Shown: positions 21,647-34,141 of the stretch, in pieces
Layout: each line of letters starts with the position of its first letter
How positions within the stretch are numbered: position 1 is the stretch's first letter
Assembly (NCBI GenBank): GCA_947623455.1
Contig: OX392528.1
Location: 47,882,322 to 47,946,321, forward strand
Reading direction: 5' to 3'
From: Mimachlamys varia
Lineage: Eukaryota; Mollusca; Bivalvia; Pectinida; Pectinidae
Length of the DNA stretch: 64,000 nucleotides
The notes under the pieces: model-generated
Database searches by the model: none
The model's input: the letters and a program-made list of their open reading frames with translations, nothing else
What the model was told of the DNA's origin: nothing
Translations under genes and position numbers: made by a program

Positions 21647-24600
21647 GTAAGGTCTCCCGTGGGATTCGTAAGAAAATCAGGATTATAAGAAACGTGTTTA
21701 TTCGCTTTGATAATCACGCACAGATCATGATACAAAATAATACGTTTCCGGCTCATATTTACAGAAAGTATCAGGTTTTTAGACAGCGGCCGGTTGTTAG
21801 GGGGAGGGGCACGTGCACCAAGGCTGCTTTCAAAACCTGCTTCACCATCATGATATTGCCATCCGTCACTCCATTAGACTGGACTACGTGACTACATTGC
21901 ATTGACTACCAATATATTCAAGCCCATTGTCATCTCAAAATATTTTACTCGCAATGCGTGGTACATCACTATAGAATGACATGCATATTTGTATTACGTA
22001 TACTGTACCTCAGATTCAACATTCACCATTTTTTTGGCACAAATAACCAAATAGTTTGAGATTGTGATTGAATTAATAATAGGCAGTACAAGTTGCTACA
22101 TAAATTTACAGTAGGTTATTTATTATAGCCTTACATAGTCAACAAGGTATGACGAATTATCGAAAACCAATTAAGAGGAATATTAAAGCACATATTTGTA
22201 ATAGCAGAAAGAGAAAATGTAGTGGCCTGACCGGGATTCGAACCCGGGATCTTCTGAACTCTAGGCGAACACTACCACTGAGCTACTTGGTCACTGAAAA
22301 TCGATTTGGTCAAGTTCAACTGTACATTCCTCCTTTATTTTTTCAAAGACCTAAGTTCGGATATCTCCATGCTACTAGCATACTCCCAATGCTTTAGACA
22401 AGCTTTGGCAAGTTCACCAATTTTGTAACAGGAGAAAGTGTAGCGGCCAGACCGGGATTCAAACCAGAGACCTTCTGAACTCTAGATGAACACTCGATCT
22501 ACCTAGCTGTGAGCTTCCTGGCCACCGACAATTGATCAAGTCCAGTTCCACTGTACAATTAGTTAACAGCCCAAACTGTAAACCTACGCCTGAGTGTGCC
22601 TTCAGTTTTGCAATGATGTAGTCCAGGAGTGTAGAGAGTGTAGGTGAATGTAACCCCTGGATATCAAGGACGTAGGAAACCCAGTGGATGAATTACACGA
22701 GATTCCTTGGAGTTTGCATTGGCAACCCTGCAAATAATATGTACCACTTATATGGAGTGAATTGTTATTTTTGTATTTCATAATTTGTATACTACATGAT
22801 ATATAAATATCTGAGGAAATCTGGAAATTACAGATGTAAAGACCAAGCTTAAGGCTACATGTATCTCAGAAAATGATCATTTATGAGGATTTTGTTGGTA
22901 AAGCCATCAAGTCGACTTCTAATTTAACATTACAGGAATTGGAACATAGCCTGGCTGCTGTAAGTTTTGTGAGTTGTGTGACAATATGGATGAATAATAT
23001 ATACATTGTATATCTTGACAACATTATTGTCTGTCTAAATATACCTATAATTACTGAGTAATTTTTCTGATTTGCATTTGCATACCTAGGTCTTATTTGT
23101 TTTGTAAGATATTAAGTACAAGTATATAGAAAATTAAGTAATGAATTACATTTTCCTTAGAAAAGACTTGTTTATCTGTTAACCACTGTATTATGTAGCT
23201 ATCTATACTGAACTTTGTGTAGTTATTATTATGGTAGCCTCTATACACCATTCATACCTGTCAACTCTCCCTCATTAAGATGGAGACTTCCTCATTTTGA
23301 CCATAATTTACCAATCTCCGTCGACATCTCCCTCATTTAAGTCCAAACCCACAATAACTCAAAATCTACATCTTGTGGTCAGATGACATCCTAATTACTG
23401 CAAGATATGTGTAATGGCCATAATAGGTGTATCTGGATCAAAGGAATATTTTGTGAAGTTATTTTGATACATAATAAAGGAAAGACAAATTGAGCAACAC
23501 AATTTCAGTCGCATTTCATGCACTTTCTCTCTCATTGGAAATATGGAAAGAGGGAGATCTCCCTCATTGGATTGTTCATAGGTTGACATTATTAATGGTC
23601 CATTAAACTGTCTAAAGTGGACCTTTAATATGTGGTATGGAAGCCCTCTCTATAAACCATTAGATTGAATTGCCTATACTGGACCTTATGTAGTATGGAA
23701 GCCTGCAGCTGTATACACCATTAAACTGTCTATACAGAACTTTGTATAGTTATTTTAGAAATATCTATACATCATTAAACTGTCTATACTGGACCTTGTG
23801 TAGTATGAAAGCCTCTATACAGCATTAAACTGTCTATATTGGGCATTGTGAAGTAATTGGGAGCCTCTATTAAACTGTCTCTTAAGCTTATCTGCCTTGT
23901 GTCATCAAAAGTTTTTAATTGTCCTCTACAATGTTGCCCTTCTTCTGTTACTTGCAGATTGGTATGGTATATAATGATAAATTTGGAAACTACAGATCAT
24001 TTTCTACAAACGTGTGTCTTTCCCTTCTGAAGAAAATGGCAAAATCCTCATGTACTGTTACCAAAAGCTTTCGATAAATAATTCATATATCAATATTATC
24101 ATTAATTTGTTTTGTTTTGCAGGCTGATACTGTCAATTTTTCCAGTGTACCGGACAGTCTGAAAAAAGTTATCAAAGATTTTCGATTCAGGAAGGAGAAA
24201 ACAATTGCAGCTAGAATACGTAAGTTAATTGTTCTTCATTAGCATTACATTTTGTGAAATGAAATATCATTTTTGGGCAATTTTTCAGATGAGTCTGGTT
24301 TAAGGATTAGGACATTTTAATATCCCCAAGTTATAGTGAGAGATTCCCCTATCTTACCCCTAAGTTAGTGAGGGATTTCCTTATCTCACCTCTAAGTTAG
24401 TGAGAAGTTCCCTTATCTCACCCCTAAGTTAATGAGAGATTCCCCTATCTTTAGTCCAAGTTAGTGAGAGATTCCATTATCTCACCCCACGTTAGTGAGA
24501 GATTCCCTTATCTCACCCCTAAGTTAATGAGAGATTCCCCTATCTTTAGTCCAAGTTATAGTGAGAGATCCACCTATCTCACCCCAAGTTAGTGAGTGAT

Positions 24601-27600
24601 TCCCCTATCTTACCCCCAAGTTAGTGAGAGATTCCATTATCTCACCCCAAGTTAGTGAGTGATTTCCTTATCTCACCCCCAAGTTAGTGAGTGATTCCCC
24701 TATCTTACCCCTAAGTTAGTGAGAGATTCCATTATCTCACCCCAAGTTAGTGAGTGATTCCCCTATCTTACCCCTAAGTTAGTGAGAGATTCCATTATCT
24801 CACCCCAAGTTAGTGAGTGATTTCCTTATCTCACCCCCAAGTTAGTGAGTGATTCCCCTATCTTACCCCTAAGTTAGTGAGAGATTCCATTATCTCACCC
24901 CAAGTTAGTGAGAGATTCCATTATCTCACCCCAAGTTAGTGAGAGATTCCCCTATCTCGCCCCCAAGTTAGTGAGAGATTCCCCTATCTCACCCCAAGTT
25001 AGTGAGAGATTCCCCTATCTAGCCCCAAGATAGTGAGAGATTCTCCTATTTCGCCCCCAAGTTAGCGAGAGATTCTCCTATCTCACCCCAAGTTAGTGAG
25101 AGATTCCCCTATCTCGCCCCCAAGTTAGTGAGAGATTTCCCTATCTTGCCCCCAAGTTAGTGAGAGATTCCCCTATCTCGCCCCCAAGTTAGTGATAGAT
25201 CACCCTATTTTGCCCCCAAGTTAGTGAGAGATTCCCCTATCTTGCCCCCATGTTAGTGAGAGATTCTCCTATCTCACCCCAAGTTAGTGAGAGATTCCCC
25301 TATCTTGCCCCCAAGTTAGTGAGAGATTCTCCTATCTTGCCCCCAAGTTAGTGAGAGATTCTCCTATCGCACCCCAAGTTAGTGAGAGATTCTCCTATCT
25401 CACCCCCAAGTTATAGTGAGAGATTCTCCTATCTCACCCCCAAGTTAGTGAGAGATTCTCCAATCGCACCCCAAGTTAGTGAGAGATTCTCCTATCTCAC
25501 CCCCAAGTTAGTGAGAGATTCTCCTATCTCACCCCCAAGTTAGTGAGAGATTTTCCTATCTCACCCCAAGTTAGTGAGAGATTTTCCTATCTCACCCCAA
25601 GTTAGTGAGAGATTCCCCTATCTTACCCCCAAGTTAGTGAGAGATTCTCCTATCTCACCCCCAAGTTAGTGAGAGATTCTCCTATCTCACCCCAAGTTAG
25701 TGAGAGATTCTCCTATCTCACCCCCAAGTTAGTGAGAGATTCTCCTATCTTGCCCCCAAGTTAGTGAGAGATTCTCCTATCGCACACCAAGTTAGTGAGA
25801 GATTCTCCTATCTCACCCCCAAGTTAGTGAGAGATTCTCCTATCTCACCCCCAAGTTAGTGAGAGATTCCCCAGACAAACTGTCCTGTAAAGGAGTATAT
25901 ATATACAGTTGCTATGAGCCCATTCAAGACTAACAGGGACAAATAAAATGTAAAACAAGTATCTTGTATGTGTGGTCTGTGTCATAATGATCATGAATTC
26001 ATCTTAAATTACATATACATGTAGGGCTGGGCGGTTTTACCGGTATACCGTGGTATAAAGTTGTGATGGTACGTACCGTGGTACATAATTAATCCTGTAC
26101 GGATTTTTGGGGACTTTCATTTAACTATCAAAAAACTATTTGTTGCATAGATCAATTGGAATTCCAATGTGGTTTAATTAAAATGTCCTCTAAGTTTGCT
26201 GATCAACTAGTTCAGACATAGCTCAATTCACTCAAACATTATTAGAGGATCACACAAAGAGAAACTTATTACAGGTCTCTTGTTGATTTACTTCAGAACA
26301 GAAACAGCCAGAGACATTTAGCTAGCTTAAACATTCAATCAAGGTTGTATACCGTGGTACGTACCACAGTATTTGCCTAAATACTGTGGTATACCATGGT
26401 ATGTACCACAATATTGTGGTATACCATGGTATGTACCACAGTACCGTGGTATACCATCATGGTAATTTTGATTTTGTGGTACCCAGCTTTATATACATGT
26501 ATATACATGTATTATAATATTAAGATGTAAAAACAATTTTGTTGTATCTGCTGTCCAGTGTTCTGTTAATGAATGTATCTAATTATATTTTCTTTGTTAA
26601 ATGTTTCAGTGAAGATTAATGTTGAAACGGATGAAGTGGAATTAGAAATATCATTAGAGGTAAACAAAGAACTAAACTGATATCTGTGGTTTTTAATGTA
26701 CTGCATCAGGATCCTGAATTGTTATGTTGATTTTGCATTTATTAGATACATTGTTTTGGTTGATGGTTGTTTACTAGTTCTGTTACTAAATCAATTAAAT
26801 ATTGAAATCAAATTTGTTTGAGAGATTAAATTCATATTGTGTACTGTACCTGGTTTTTCAAGGTTTGTATGAAACAGCTTTTGTGCTTGTAGCAAGAAGG
26901 TATTTTGTAGCATATGTTTTGTATTTAATCAATTTGTGGTGTCTAATTAAAAGTTATGCGTACAAAAGACCATAATTGAATGTAGTGAAAAGGAAATAAT
27001 CAGTGAAACTACCATATTTCTCCTGCAATAATTTTAAGCCCATACTTGGCAATAAGCCACCCCACCCCAAAAGCCCAACCCATCCTTTTCACCTAATAGA
27101 TGCTTGTGATAGTCACCTCTAAAAGTTAGAAGCTTGGTTGTGGTGTTCAGGGGTACACTGTAAACACATCTAGAAAGGCGGAGAGTGTGGCAGATTTTAA
27201 TTATACCCCCCCGCAACGAAGTTAGGGGGGGTATACTGGAATCAGCTTGTCTGTCTGTCTGTCCGTCTGTCCGTAGAAAAATGTTGTCCGGACAACTCCT
27301 CCTAAACTACTGGATCGATTTCAATAAAACTTGGCAGTATTGTTGGGGACCATGTGTAGATGTGCATGCAGGGTTTCGTTTGTCAAAATTTTGGTTGCCA
27401 TGGTAACCAGGTCACTATACACAGGTTTCCATAATAAAATGTTGTCCGGACAACTCCTCCTAAACTACTTGATCAATTTCAATAAAACTTGGCAGTATTG
27501 TTTGGGACCATGTGTAGATGTGCATGCAGAGTTTCGTTTGTCAAAATTTTGGTTGCCATGGTAACCAGGTCACTATACACAGGTTTCCGCAATAACGTGT

Positions 27601-30600
27601 TGTCCGGACAACTTCCTATAAACCACTGGATCGAGTTTAATGAAACTTGGCAGTATTGTTGGGGACCATGTGTAGATGTGCATGCAGACTTTTGTTTGTC
27701 AAAATTTTGGTTGCCATGGTAACCAGGTCACTATACACAGGTTTCCATTATAATGTGTTGTCCGGACAACTCCTCCTAAACTACTGGATCAATTTCAGTG
27801 AAACTTGGCAGTATTGTTGGGGACCATGTATAGATTTGCATACAGGGTTTGAAACATACATATGCATCCACATTGTTGATATGAAATCTACACTGTAATG
27901 TATGTAAGACCAAAGGTGCCTTCTTTGTTTTTGTTTTTAAGATATGCGGTGATACATAGTAATATAAAATAATACATTATATAATGCATGTTATATACAA
28001 CTTGTACTACATCATGTTTTTTTTCAAAAACATGTCAGACACCTCTAATAAGAGGTAGCGGGGGTGGTATTAGTCAGCCATCGGCTTACAGTTCTAGTTG
28101 TACTTAGTATTACAGTCGTCTTCCAGCTTCGCACTAAGAAACCTGGAGATCAATGGTTCAATCCTCGATGAAAATGCACTGCCTTCTTTCCTGTTACAAT
28201 TATTTCCGTGTAATATCTTTGAGGTACTTATATAACTGCATGCAAATTTGCAAGCCAAGGGTGTACAATACACTATTCTTTTTGAAAAGAAGAGTAGTGT
28301 ATTGTATATACTCTTGCAATTGGCTTGCGAAGTTGAACTGTGTCAGTGTGTGATGCAAAAGGCGTTCAGTTATAATACTGTGATGAGAAAGATATATCCT
28401 ATCTGTGTTTCTAAATATGGTACATGGTTTAGTGAGAACTCATGTGATGGTTTTGATTTGATTTTTCCATGACACAGAGAAATCAAATGATAGTGTATGT
28501 TCCATTTAATTCAACCGTCCAGTTTGGCTGGATTAAAAAATAAAATTTGCAACATCACATCACAGAATGTGGAGATGAACCAATAAGACAGAAAGGGAAA
28601 GGTGCTTGATTCAGATACTGTAAGATACTTGAATACTGTCCGGATGCAACCTCAATGTTAGAGGTGTAACAATTAATGTATCAAACTATTGATGCATCGC
28701 GATAGTGTACCACGTACATATAGTGTACCACCCAATAGTTCTATCGCAATAGTGTACCACGTACATATAGTGTACCACCCAATAGTTCTATCGCAATAGT
28801 GTACCACACAATAGTTCTATCGCAATAGTGTACCACCCAATAGTTCTATCGCAAAAGTGTACTACTCAATAGTTCTATCGCAATAGTGTACCACCCAATA
28901 GTTCTATCACAATAGTGTACCACCAAATAGTTCTGCGGCAATAGTGTACCACCCAATAGTTCTATCGCAAAAGTGTACTACTCAATAGTTCTATCGCAAT
29001 AGTGTACCACCCAATAGTTCTATCACAATAGTGTACCACCCAATATCTCTATCGCAATAGTGTACCACCCAATAGTTCTATTGCAATAGTGTACCACCCA
29101 ATAGTTCTATCGCAATAGTGTACCACCCAATATAGTTCTATCACAATAGTGTACCACCCAATAGTTCTGTCACAAAAGTCTACCACCAAATAGTTCTATC
29201 GCAATAGTGTACCACCCAATAGTTCTATCGCAATAGTGTACCACCCAATAGTTCTATTGCAATAGTGTACCACCCAATAGTTCTATCGCAATAGTGTACC
29301 ACCCAATAGTTCTTTCGCAATAGTGTACAACCCAATAGGTCTGTCACAATAGTGTACCACCCAATAGTTCTATCGCAATAGTGTACCCCCCAATAGTTCT
29401 TTCGCAATAGTGTACCACCCAATAGTTCTATCGCAATAGTGTACCGGCCAATAGTTCTATCGCAATTATGTACCACCCAATAGTTCTATCGCAATTATGT
29501 ACCACCCAATAGTTCTATCGTAATAGTGTACCACCCAATAGTTCTATATATTGCAATAGTGTACCACCCAATAGTTCTATCGCAATAATGTACCACCCAA
29601 TAGTTCTACCGCAATAGTGTACCACCCAATAGTTCTATCGCAATAATGTACCACCCAATAGTTCTATCGCAATAGTGTACCACCCAATAGTTCTATCGCA
29701 ATAGTGTACCACCCAATAGTTCTATCGCAATAATGTACCACCCAATAGTTCTATCACAATAGTGTACCACCCAATAGTTTTATCGAAATAGTGTACCACC
29801 CAATAGTTCTATCGCAATAATGTACCACCCAATATAGTTCTATCGCAATAGTGTACCACCCAATAGTTCTATCACAATAGTGTACCACCCAATATATTTC
29901 TATCACAATAGTGTACCACCCAATAGTTCTGTCACAAAAGTCTACCACCAAATAGTTCTATCGCAATAGTGTACCACCCAATAGTTCTATTGGAATAGTG
30001 TACCACCCAATAGTTCTAAAGCAATGGTGTACCACCCAATAGTTCTATCGCAATGGTATACCACCAAACAGTTCAATTGCAAAAGTGTACCACCTAATAG
30101 TTCTATCGCAAAAGTGTACCACCCAATAGTTCTATCGCAATAGTGTACCACCAAACAGTTCTATCGCAATAGTGTACCACCCAATAGTTCTATTGCAATA
30201 GTGTACCAACCAATAGTTCTATCGCAGTAGTGTACCACCCAATAGTTCTATCGCAATAGTGGAACACCAAATAGTTCTATCGCAATATAGTGGAACACCC
30301 AATAGTTCTATCGCAATAGTGTACCAACCAATAGTTCTATATATCGCAATAGTGTACCACCCAATAGTTCTATCGTAATAGTGTACCAACCAATAGTTCT
30401 ATCGCAATAGTGTACCAACCAATAGTTCTATATATCGCAATAGTGTACCACCCAATAGTTCTATCGCAATAGTGTACCAACCAATAGTTCTATATATCGC
30501 AATAGTGTACCAACCAATAGTTCTATATATCGCAATAGTGTACCACCCAAAAGTTCTATCACAATAGTAAAGTAGAAATACAATAGACAATTGCAGTAGA

Positions 30601-33600
30601 ATGTGAATACAGTGCACTCCTCTTTATATCATGTTGCATTTTTCAGACAAAAACATGATATTAACAGGAATGTGACTTTAAGAGAAACATGTTTTTTCCA
30701 CTATATCTAGTGCATTTTTAATCTCTATAGCTAAAAGTTAGCTATTCAATGTACATAATAATGAAGATGTTTCAATATGTAGATAACATTATTTCAATTA
30801 AAAATCATTTTTGGTGTTATTTATTTTATTTTCTATGCAACATTTTGTACAAGTTGTATCTGAAAGCAATGGAAATTACATCCTTTTCTGGATATTTCAT
30901 GTGATTGGTTAAAAAAAAACATGATATTAAGAGGAATTCACCTCAAAATACATGATATTAACCAAATAAAATTACATAGATTATATAGAGAGAAAAATGG
31001 TGCTTGGGAAAAGTGTGATATAAAGAAGAATGTGATATTAACAGGTGATATAAAGTGAAGTCCACTGTATCACAATAGTATCATCAATAGTATTTCATTA
31101 AATAATTTGGCACAATTTAAATAATCAACAAGAAGTTTTAATGTCATTGGTTAATATGAAACACTATTAAATATTACAATTATAAGTATGTAAATTTACT
31201 CGTTATTTAAACTTAAATTGACTAAAAAGATGAATATTTTGACCTCAATATAGTAAATAAAGGTACTTGTGTTATTTTAATGACTGTCGCAATGTTATCG
31301 CAATAGTTTGTTGGTATTGCAATACTTTCTTAATAGCAATTATGACTATCGCAGTAGTAAATTTGTGCCCAATACACACTGCCCCTACTCAATGTAAGAC
31401 TTGTTATTCTCTTTCAGGACGTTGATCTAGATGAAATAATGGAAAACATCTGTTCGCATCAGCCACGATACATCATAATGAGCTATAAATATGACCATGG
31501 TGATGGCCGTGTCTCCTACCCATTCTTCTTTATCTACTATAAACCCAGGGGTAAGTAATGGCGGCGGCGTCTCCTATCAATTAAAGTTAAGATATTGCAC
31601 TTTGGCAAGTAGTTGGTTGGGATGAAGGGCTAGCCATCAAGTTTGATTCTATGAATTACTTTGACCTGTGGAGTCATGGTGGTCTTGTGGTAGGATGAAG
31701 GGCTTGTGATCAAAGGGTTGCGAGTTCGAGTCCCGGTCACAGCACTTGTGTTGTATCCTTGAGCAAGATACTTTACTCTGCTTGTTCCAATCTGCTCAGC
31801 TGTAAATGAGTATGTAGTTGAGTAGTACTAGATATTGTAGAATACTAGATATGCAGTGCCGAAATGGTAGCTTTGAGGTCGTGATAAAGTGATATTCGGT
31901 ACAATGTAAGAACCTCAAATTATTGTTATTACTCACTTTCAAGATCGCAAAGCTCAAATAGATAACAGTATAACCTGTTAAAACTGGCCCCTGTCTAATC
32001 CAAAATCCTGTCTCTTTTGGCCTTACTGTAGCATTTCCCTCCTTACTTATATCCTATCTCTTCAAACTGGATACTTGTGTGAAACTGGTCATAAATTTTG
32101 GCCCTGATGACCTTGGTTTTAGACAAGGTATACTCTATATGATGAAATTGTTTCATAAATACCAAGGAATATTCTGATAAAATACTAATAAAGGGGCCAA
32201 ATAAAGGGGGGGGGATTTTAGGAGGATGGGCCTATCAATAGGAGGAGGGTCTATAAATAGGAGGAGGGGCCTATCAATAGGAGGAGGGTCTATCAATAGG
32301 AGGAGGGGCCTATCAATAGGAGGAGGGTCGATCAATAGGAGGAGGGTCTATCAGTAGGAGGAGGGTCTATCAATAGGAGGAGGGGCATATCAATAGGAGG
32401 AGGGGCCAATCAATAGGGAGCAATGGGCCTATCAATAGGGAGAGAGACCTATCAATAAGGAGAGGGACCTACCACTAGGAGGAGGGGCCTATCAATAGGA
32501 GGAAGGGCGTATGAAAAGGGGGAGGGTTCTTTCAATTAAGGCTCATGTGAATGTTTGTTATATGTTTTAGATTTTCATTTTTTCTTTTGTTTTGATTTCA
32601 GGATGCAACAGAGAACTAAATGTACGATATGCTGGTACCATGTCCAAATTGCAGCAAGAACTTGGGATGTCAAAGGTATGTTTTATACAAAATCTAGGCA
32701 GATGATTGTTTGATACATTTGATACTCAATGGTAGCGTTAAATTGTTATGTATTTTAGCTTTGATTGAAACTGCCCTCAATCTGAGTAAAATACATATCT
32801 TCACTATATACCAAGCTATGATAGCGTCAGATCTGCACTATACACTACGCTACGGTAGCATGTAGTGTATAATGAAGGTCTACATTTTAATCAGATCCAA
32901 ATTGCACCTGCCCTGTTTTTATTCCAGTAAATGAACTTGATTCATTTTTAGGTCTTGGGAGTCAAATGCTTGTGAAATCTTCAGACCACTATTTCTGAAT
33001 AACCAAAGGCTAAGGGTACCAATATTAGACCAGTAGAATGCTGGAATGAAAGGCTATTTTAAAGCTATTCAAATCAGTTACTTTGACCCACATTCAAGTT
33101 TACAGGGGTCAAATTTCCAATAACCCGAAGGCTCAGGGTCCTGATATTAGGCTTTTGACATGCTGGGATGAAAGGCCTGATTGTTTGTTCAAACAAATGA
33201 CCTTGACCCGCTTTCAAGCTCACTTAGGTCAAAGGTGTCAAAACATTTAAGCAACTTTGAATTCTTTTTGATTGTCAAAAAGCCCAATGTACTGATATTA
33301 GGCTTGTAGCATACTGGGATAAAGGCCTACCAGGTTTAGGAAAAATAAATTAACTTGAGGCATTTTCATATCAATATCTACTTTGAAGCCATCACTTAAG
33401 TGATGTTTACACAACAGCATGGACAGGCTGATACAAAAATTTTAATTATAGAGAAAATTTGATGAGTACTAAATATAATAATTATTAGAAATGTTTTAAA
33501 AGTTAAAAGCTAAATTAAAGGTGTGATATAATTACGTAGAAGTAGCCCTTAGCTTCAGTTTAAAACTGGCGAAGGACTAGCTCTGCAGAAACAATGTGTA

Positions 33601-34141
33601 TGTCTGACGGTAGAGAATTCCAGATCGGTATACAGGGATCACTTTGGGAAGAGATTTGGGGATATTCACCCATATTTTTCCTTAAAATCTCATTGAAAAT
33701 TCAAAATAATATAGAAAAATCTCATAGAAATTTTGCTGATTTCCTTAAATCCTTCCAATTCTGCCATAAGTTTTAAGAGTCAGAATTATCCATGGGTATA
33801 GTATTAGTGTTTGGGAAGAAGCCAAGGTCACATGGGTCAAATGTGTTATGAGTTTTTTGGTTCTTCTTTAGGATAACCAATAGGTTATAGCTGATTGTAT
33901 TTTTGTGGTAGCATGTACATGTTCATGCGTCAGAAGTTGGCTTTCATAAGTTTACAGAAGTTTACGTACAGTAAGTGAAAATTTTAAAGTCTGAATCAGG
34001 CCCTATGAGTATCTTGTTTCAAAATTTATAAGCTAAAATGTTTTTTTTGTTTTTTTTTTCCAGTATCTAGAAATTGAAGATCTTGAAGAGGAAGGATTGA
34101 CAGAGGAATTGTTAGATGCCAAAATGAAAACATTCAAGTAG
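21644..34141 (+). CDS. GMF: glia maturation factor (ADF-H family), complete, 6 exons, 144 aa
   Basis: Six exons (21644-21646, 24123-24219, 26610-26659, 31418-31550, 32602-32675, 34064-34141) join in phase to 145 codons including TAG. The product is one ADF-homology domain of the length usual for GMF (about 142 aa). Diagnostic stretches are KDFRFRKEKTIAARI near the N-terminus, PRYIIMSYKYDHGDGRVSYP in the centre and LEEEGLTEELLDAKMKTFK at the end. GMF proteins bind the Arp2/3 complex rather than actin filaments; they debranch actin networks and inhibit new branch nucleation in the cytoplasm. All splice sites are GT-AG. Introns 2 and 3 carry large minisatellites. Assignment to the GMF beta/gamma group is secure; no vertebrate paralogue is implied. 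Confidence 0.95.
22218..22535 (-). mobile_element. two neighbouring tRNA-derived SINE copies in GMF intron 1
   Basis: Minus-strand tRNA-like heads at about 22222-22295 and 22440-22530. The first reads AAGTAGCTCAGTGGTAGTGT (A box) and CCCGGGTTCGAATCCCGG (B box); the second is more eroded. Both share the flank GAGAAA(A/G)TGTAG(T/C)GGCC and a common tail region near CAAGT(T/C)CA(A/G)(C/T). The D and anticodon stems of the first do not pair as in a tRNA gene. Confidence 0.65.
22620..22690. mobile_element. half-copy of the 6647-6996 MITE family
   Basis: AGAGAGTGTAGGTGAATGTA followed by ACCCCTGGATATCAAGGACG matches one terminus of the element in TARBP1 intron 8. The partner end is missing here. 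Confidence 0.45.
23185..23885. repeat. degenerate tandem repeat in GMF intron 1
   Basis: Five or more diverged copies of a 55-60-bp unit built on ATTAAACTGTCTATACTGGA and CCTTGTGTAGTATGGAAGCC. They are interrupted at 23250-23600 by unrelated sequence rich in CTCCCTCATT. Confidence 0.7.
24123..24219 (+). CDS. GMF: GMF exon 2, residues 2-34
   Basis: 97 nt between TTTTGCAG and a GTAAGT donor, phase 0 to 1. Encodes SVPDSLKKVIKDFRFRKEKT, the first helix and the conserved FRFRKE of GMF. Confidence 0.95.
24320..25872. repeat. 31-32-bp minisatellite in GMF intron 2
   Basis: About 49 copies of AAGTTAGTGAGAGATTCTCC then TATCTCACCCCC. The first third holds more variants (GAGTGATTTCC, ATTCCATTATC) arranged in blocks; the last third is more uniform. 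It begins 100 bp after exon 2 but does not copy the exon junction. Confidence 0.95.
26028..26492. mobile_element. probable MITE rich in TACCGTGGTA palindromes, GMF intron 2
   Basis: Opens GGGCTGGGCGGTTTTACCGG and closes with an inverted relative (GTGGTACCCAGCTTT). Inside are many short imperfect palindromes of the form GGTATACCATGGTATGTACC. Flanks share ATACATGT, a possible 8-bp target duplication, so a hAT-type MITE is likely. Confidence 0.5.
26610..26659 (+). CDS. GMF: GMF exon 3, residues 34-50
   Basis: 50 nt (KINVETDEVELEISLE) between TGTTTCAG and GAG|GTAAAC, phase 1 to 0. Forms the early beta strands of the ADF-H fold. Confidence 0.9.
27197..28110 (+). mobile_element. pearl-like element with internal 158-bp tandem repeats, GMF intron 3
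   Basis: Starts ATTATACCCCCCCGCAACGA and ends in GCGGGGGTGGTATTAGTCAG plus CCATCGGCTTACAGTTCTAG. The core is about 3.7 copies of a 158-bp unit (AAATGTTGTCCGGACAACTC, CTTGGCAGTATTGTTGGGGA) from 27280. Its overlapping 73-83-aa open frames are repeat artefacts. A tandem core near 160 bp is a known trait of bivalve pearl elements; the assignment is by memory. Confidence 0.6.
28105..28190 (+). mobile_element. weak tRNA-like SINE head, GMF intron 3
   Basis: A B-box-like GATCAATGGTTCAATCCTCG follows a poor A-box region. It abuts the end of the pearl-like element. Confidence 0.3.
28685..30570. repeat. 29-bp minisatellite in GMF intron 3
   Basis: About 64 copies of AATAGTTCTATCGCAATAGT then GTACCACCC. 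A small TATA insertion variant (TTCTATATATCGC) recurs in the last 300 bp. The minus-strand open frames through it (VHYCDRTIGWYTI repeats) follow from the 29-bp period and are not genes. Confidence 0.95.
30610..31067. mobile_element. mariner-type MITE, copy 2
   Basis: 458 bp flanked by TA, ends CAGTGCACTCCTCTTTATAT and, inverted, CAGTGGACTTCACTTTATAT. Reverse-complement relative of the copy at 8505-8964, better preserved at both ends. Confidence 0.8.
31418..31550 (+). CDS. GMF: GMF exon 4, residues 51-95
   Basis: 133 nt between CTCTTTCAG and GTAAGTAATG, phase 0 to 1. Contains the GMF signature SYKYDHGDGRVSYPFFFIYY. Confidence 0.95.
31660..31930 (+). mobile_element. tRNA-derived SINE in GMF intron 4
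   Basis: TGGTGGTCTTGTGGTAGGAT (A box) and GGTTGCGAGTTCGAGTCCCG (B box) are followed by a body CCTTGAGCAAGATACTTTAC and a non-poly-A tail. The conserved-looking central stretch is typical of SINEs with a shared core domain. Confidence 0.7.
32210..32528. repeat. 18-19-bp purine-rich minisatellite in GMF intron 4
   Basis: About 17 copies of CTATCAATAGGAGGAGGGG with small variants; strand asymmetric (G/A-rich on plus). Confidence 0.9.
32602..32675 (+). CDS. GMF: GMF exon 5, residues 95-119
   Basis: 74 nt (NVRYAGTMSKLQQELGMSK) between TTGATTTCAG and AAAG|GTATG, phase 1 to 0. Corresponds to the MMYAGSKNKLV-type helix region of the family. Confidence 0.95.
32985..33335. repeat. three diverged copies of a roughly 155-bp unit, GMF intron 5
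   Basis: Each copy has AATAACC(A/C)(A/G)AGGCT(A/C)AGG, then a GATATTAG(G/A)C stretch, then GCTGGGATGAAAGGCCT or a variant. The first and second copies also share a GACC(C/T)-containing middle. Probably part of an interspersed bivalve-type repeat. Confidence 0.6.
33336..34063 (+). other. remainder of GMF intron 5
   Basis: AT-rich intron without a recognised element. A 60-codon open frame at 33594 shows no protein-like features. Confidence 0.5.
34064..34141 (+). CDS. GMF: GMF exon 6, residues 120-144 and stop
   Basis: 78 nt after a long T-rich tract and CCAG. Encodes YLEIEDLEEEGLTEELLDAK and MKTFK, then TAG. Confidence 0.95.
   Translation, partial: YLEIEDLEEEGLTEELLDAKMKTFK

Noticed and set aside
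22222..22295. Functional tRNA gene on the minus strand
   Set aside because: A and B boxes are good, but the D and anticodon stems do not pair and a sister copy with the same flanks follows, so it is a SINE.
27185..27898. Four overlapping 73-83-codon open frames
   Set aside because: They are the same 158-bp repeat read in successive frames inside a pearl-like element.
29225..30617. Minus-strand open frames with CDRTIGWYTI repeats
   Set aside because: By-products of the 29-bp array.
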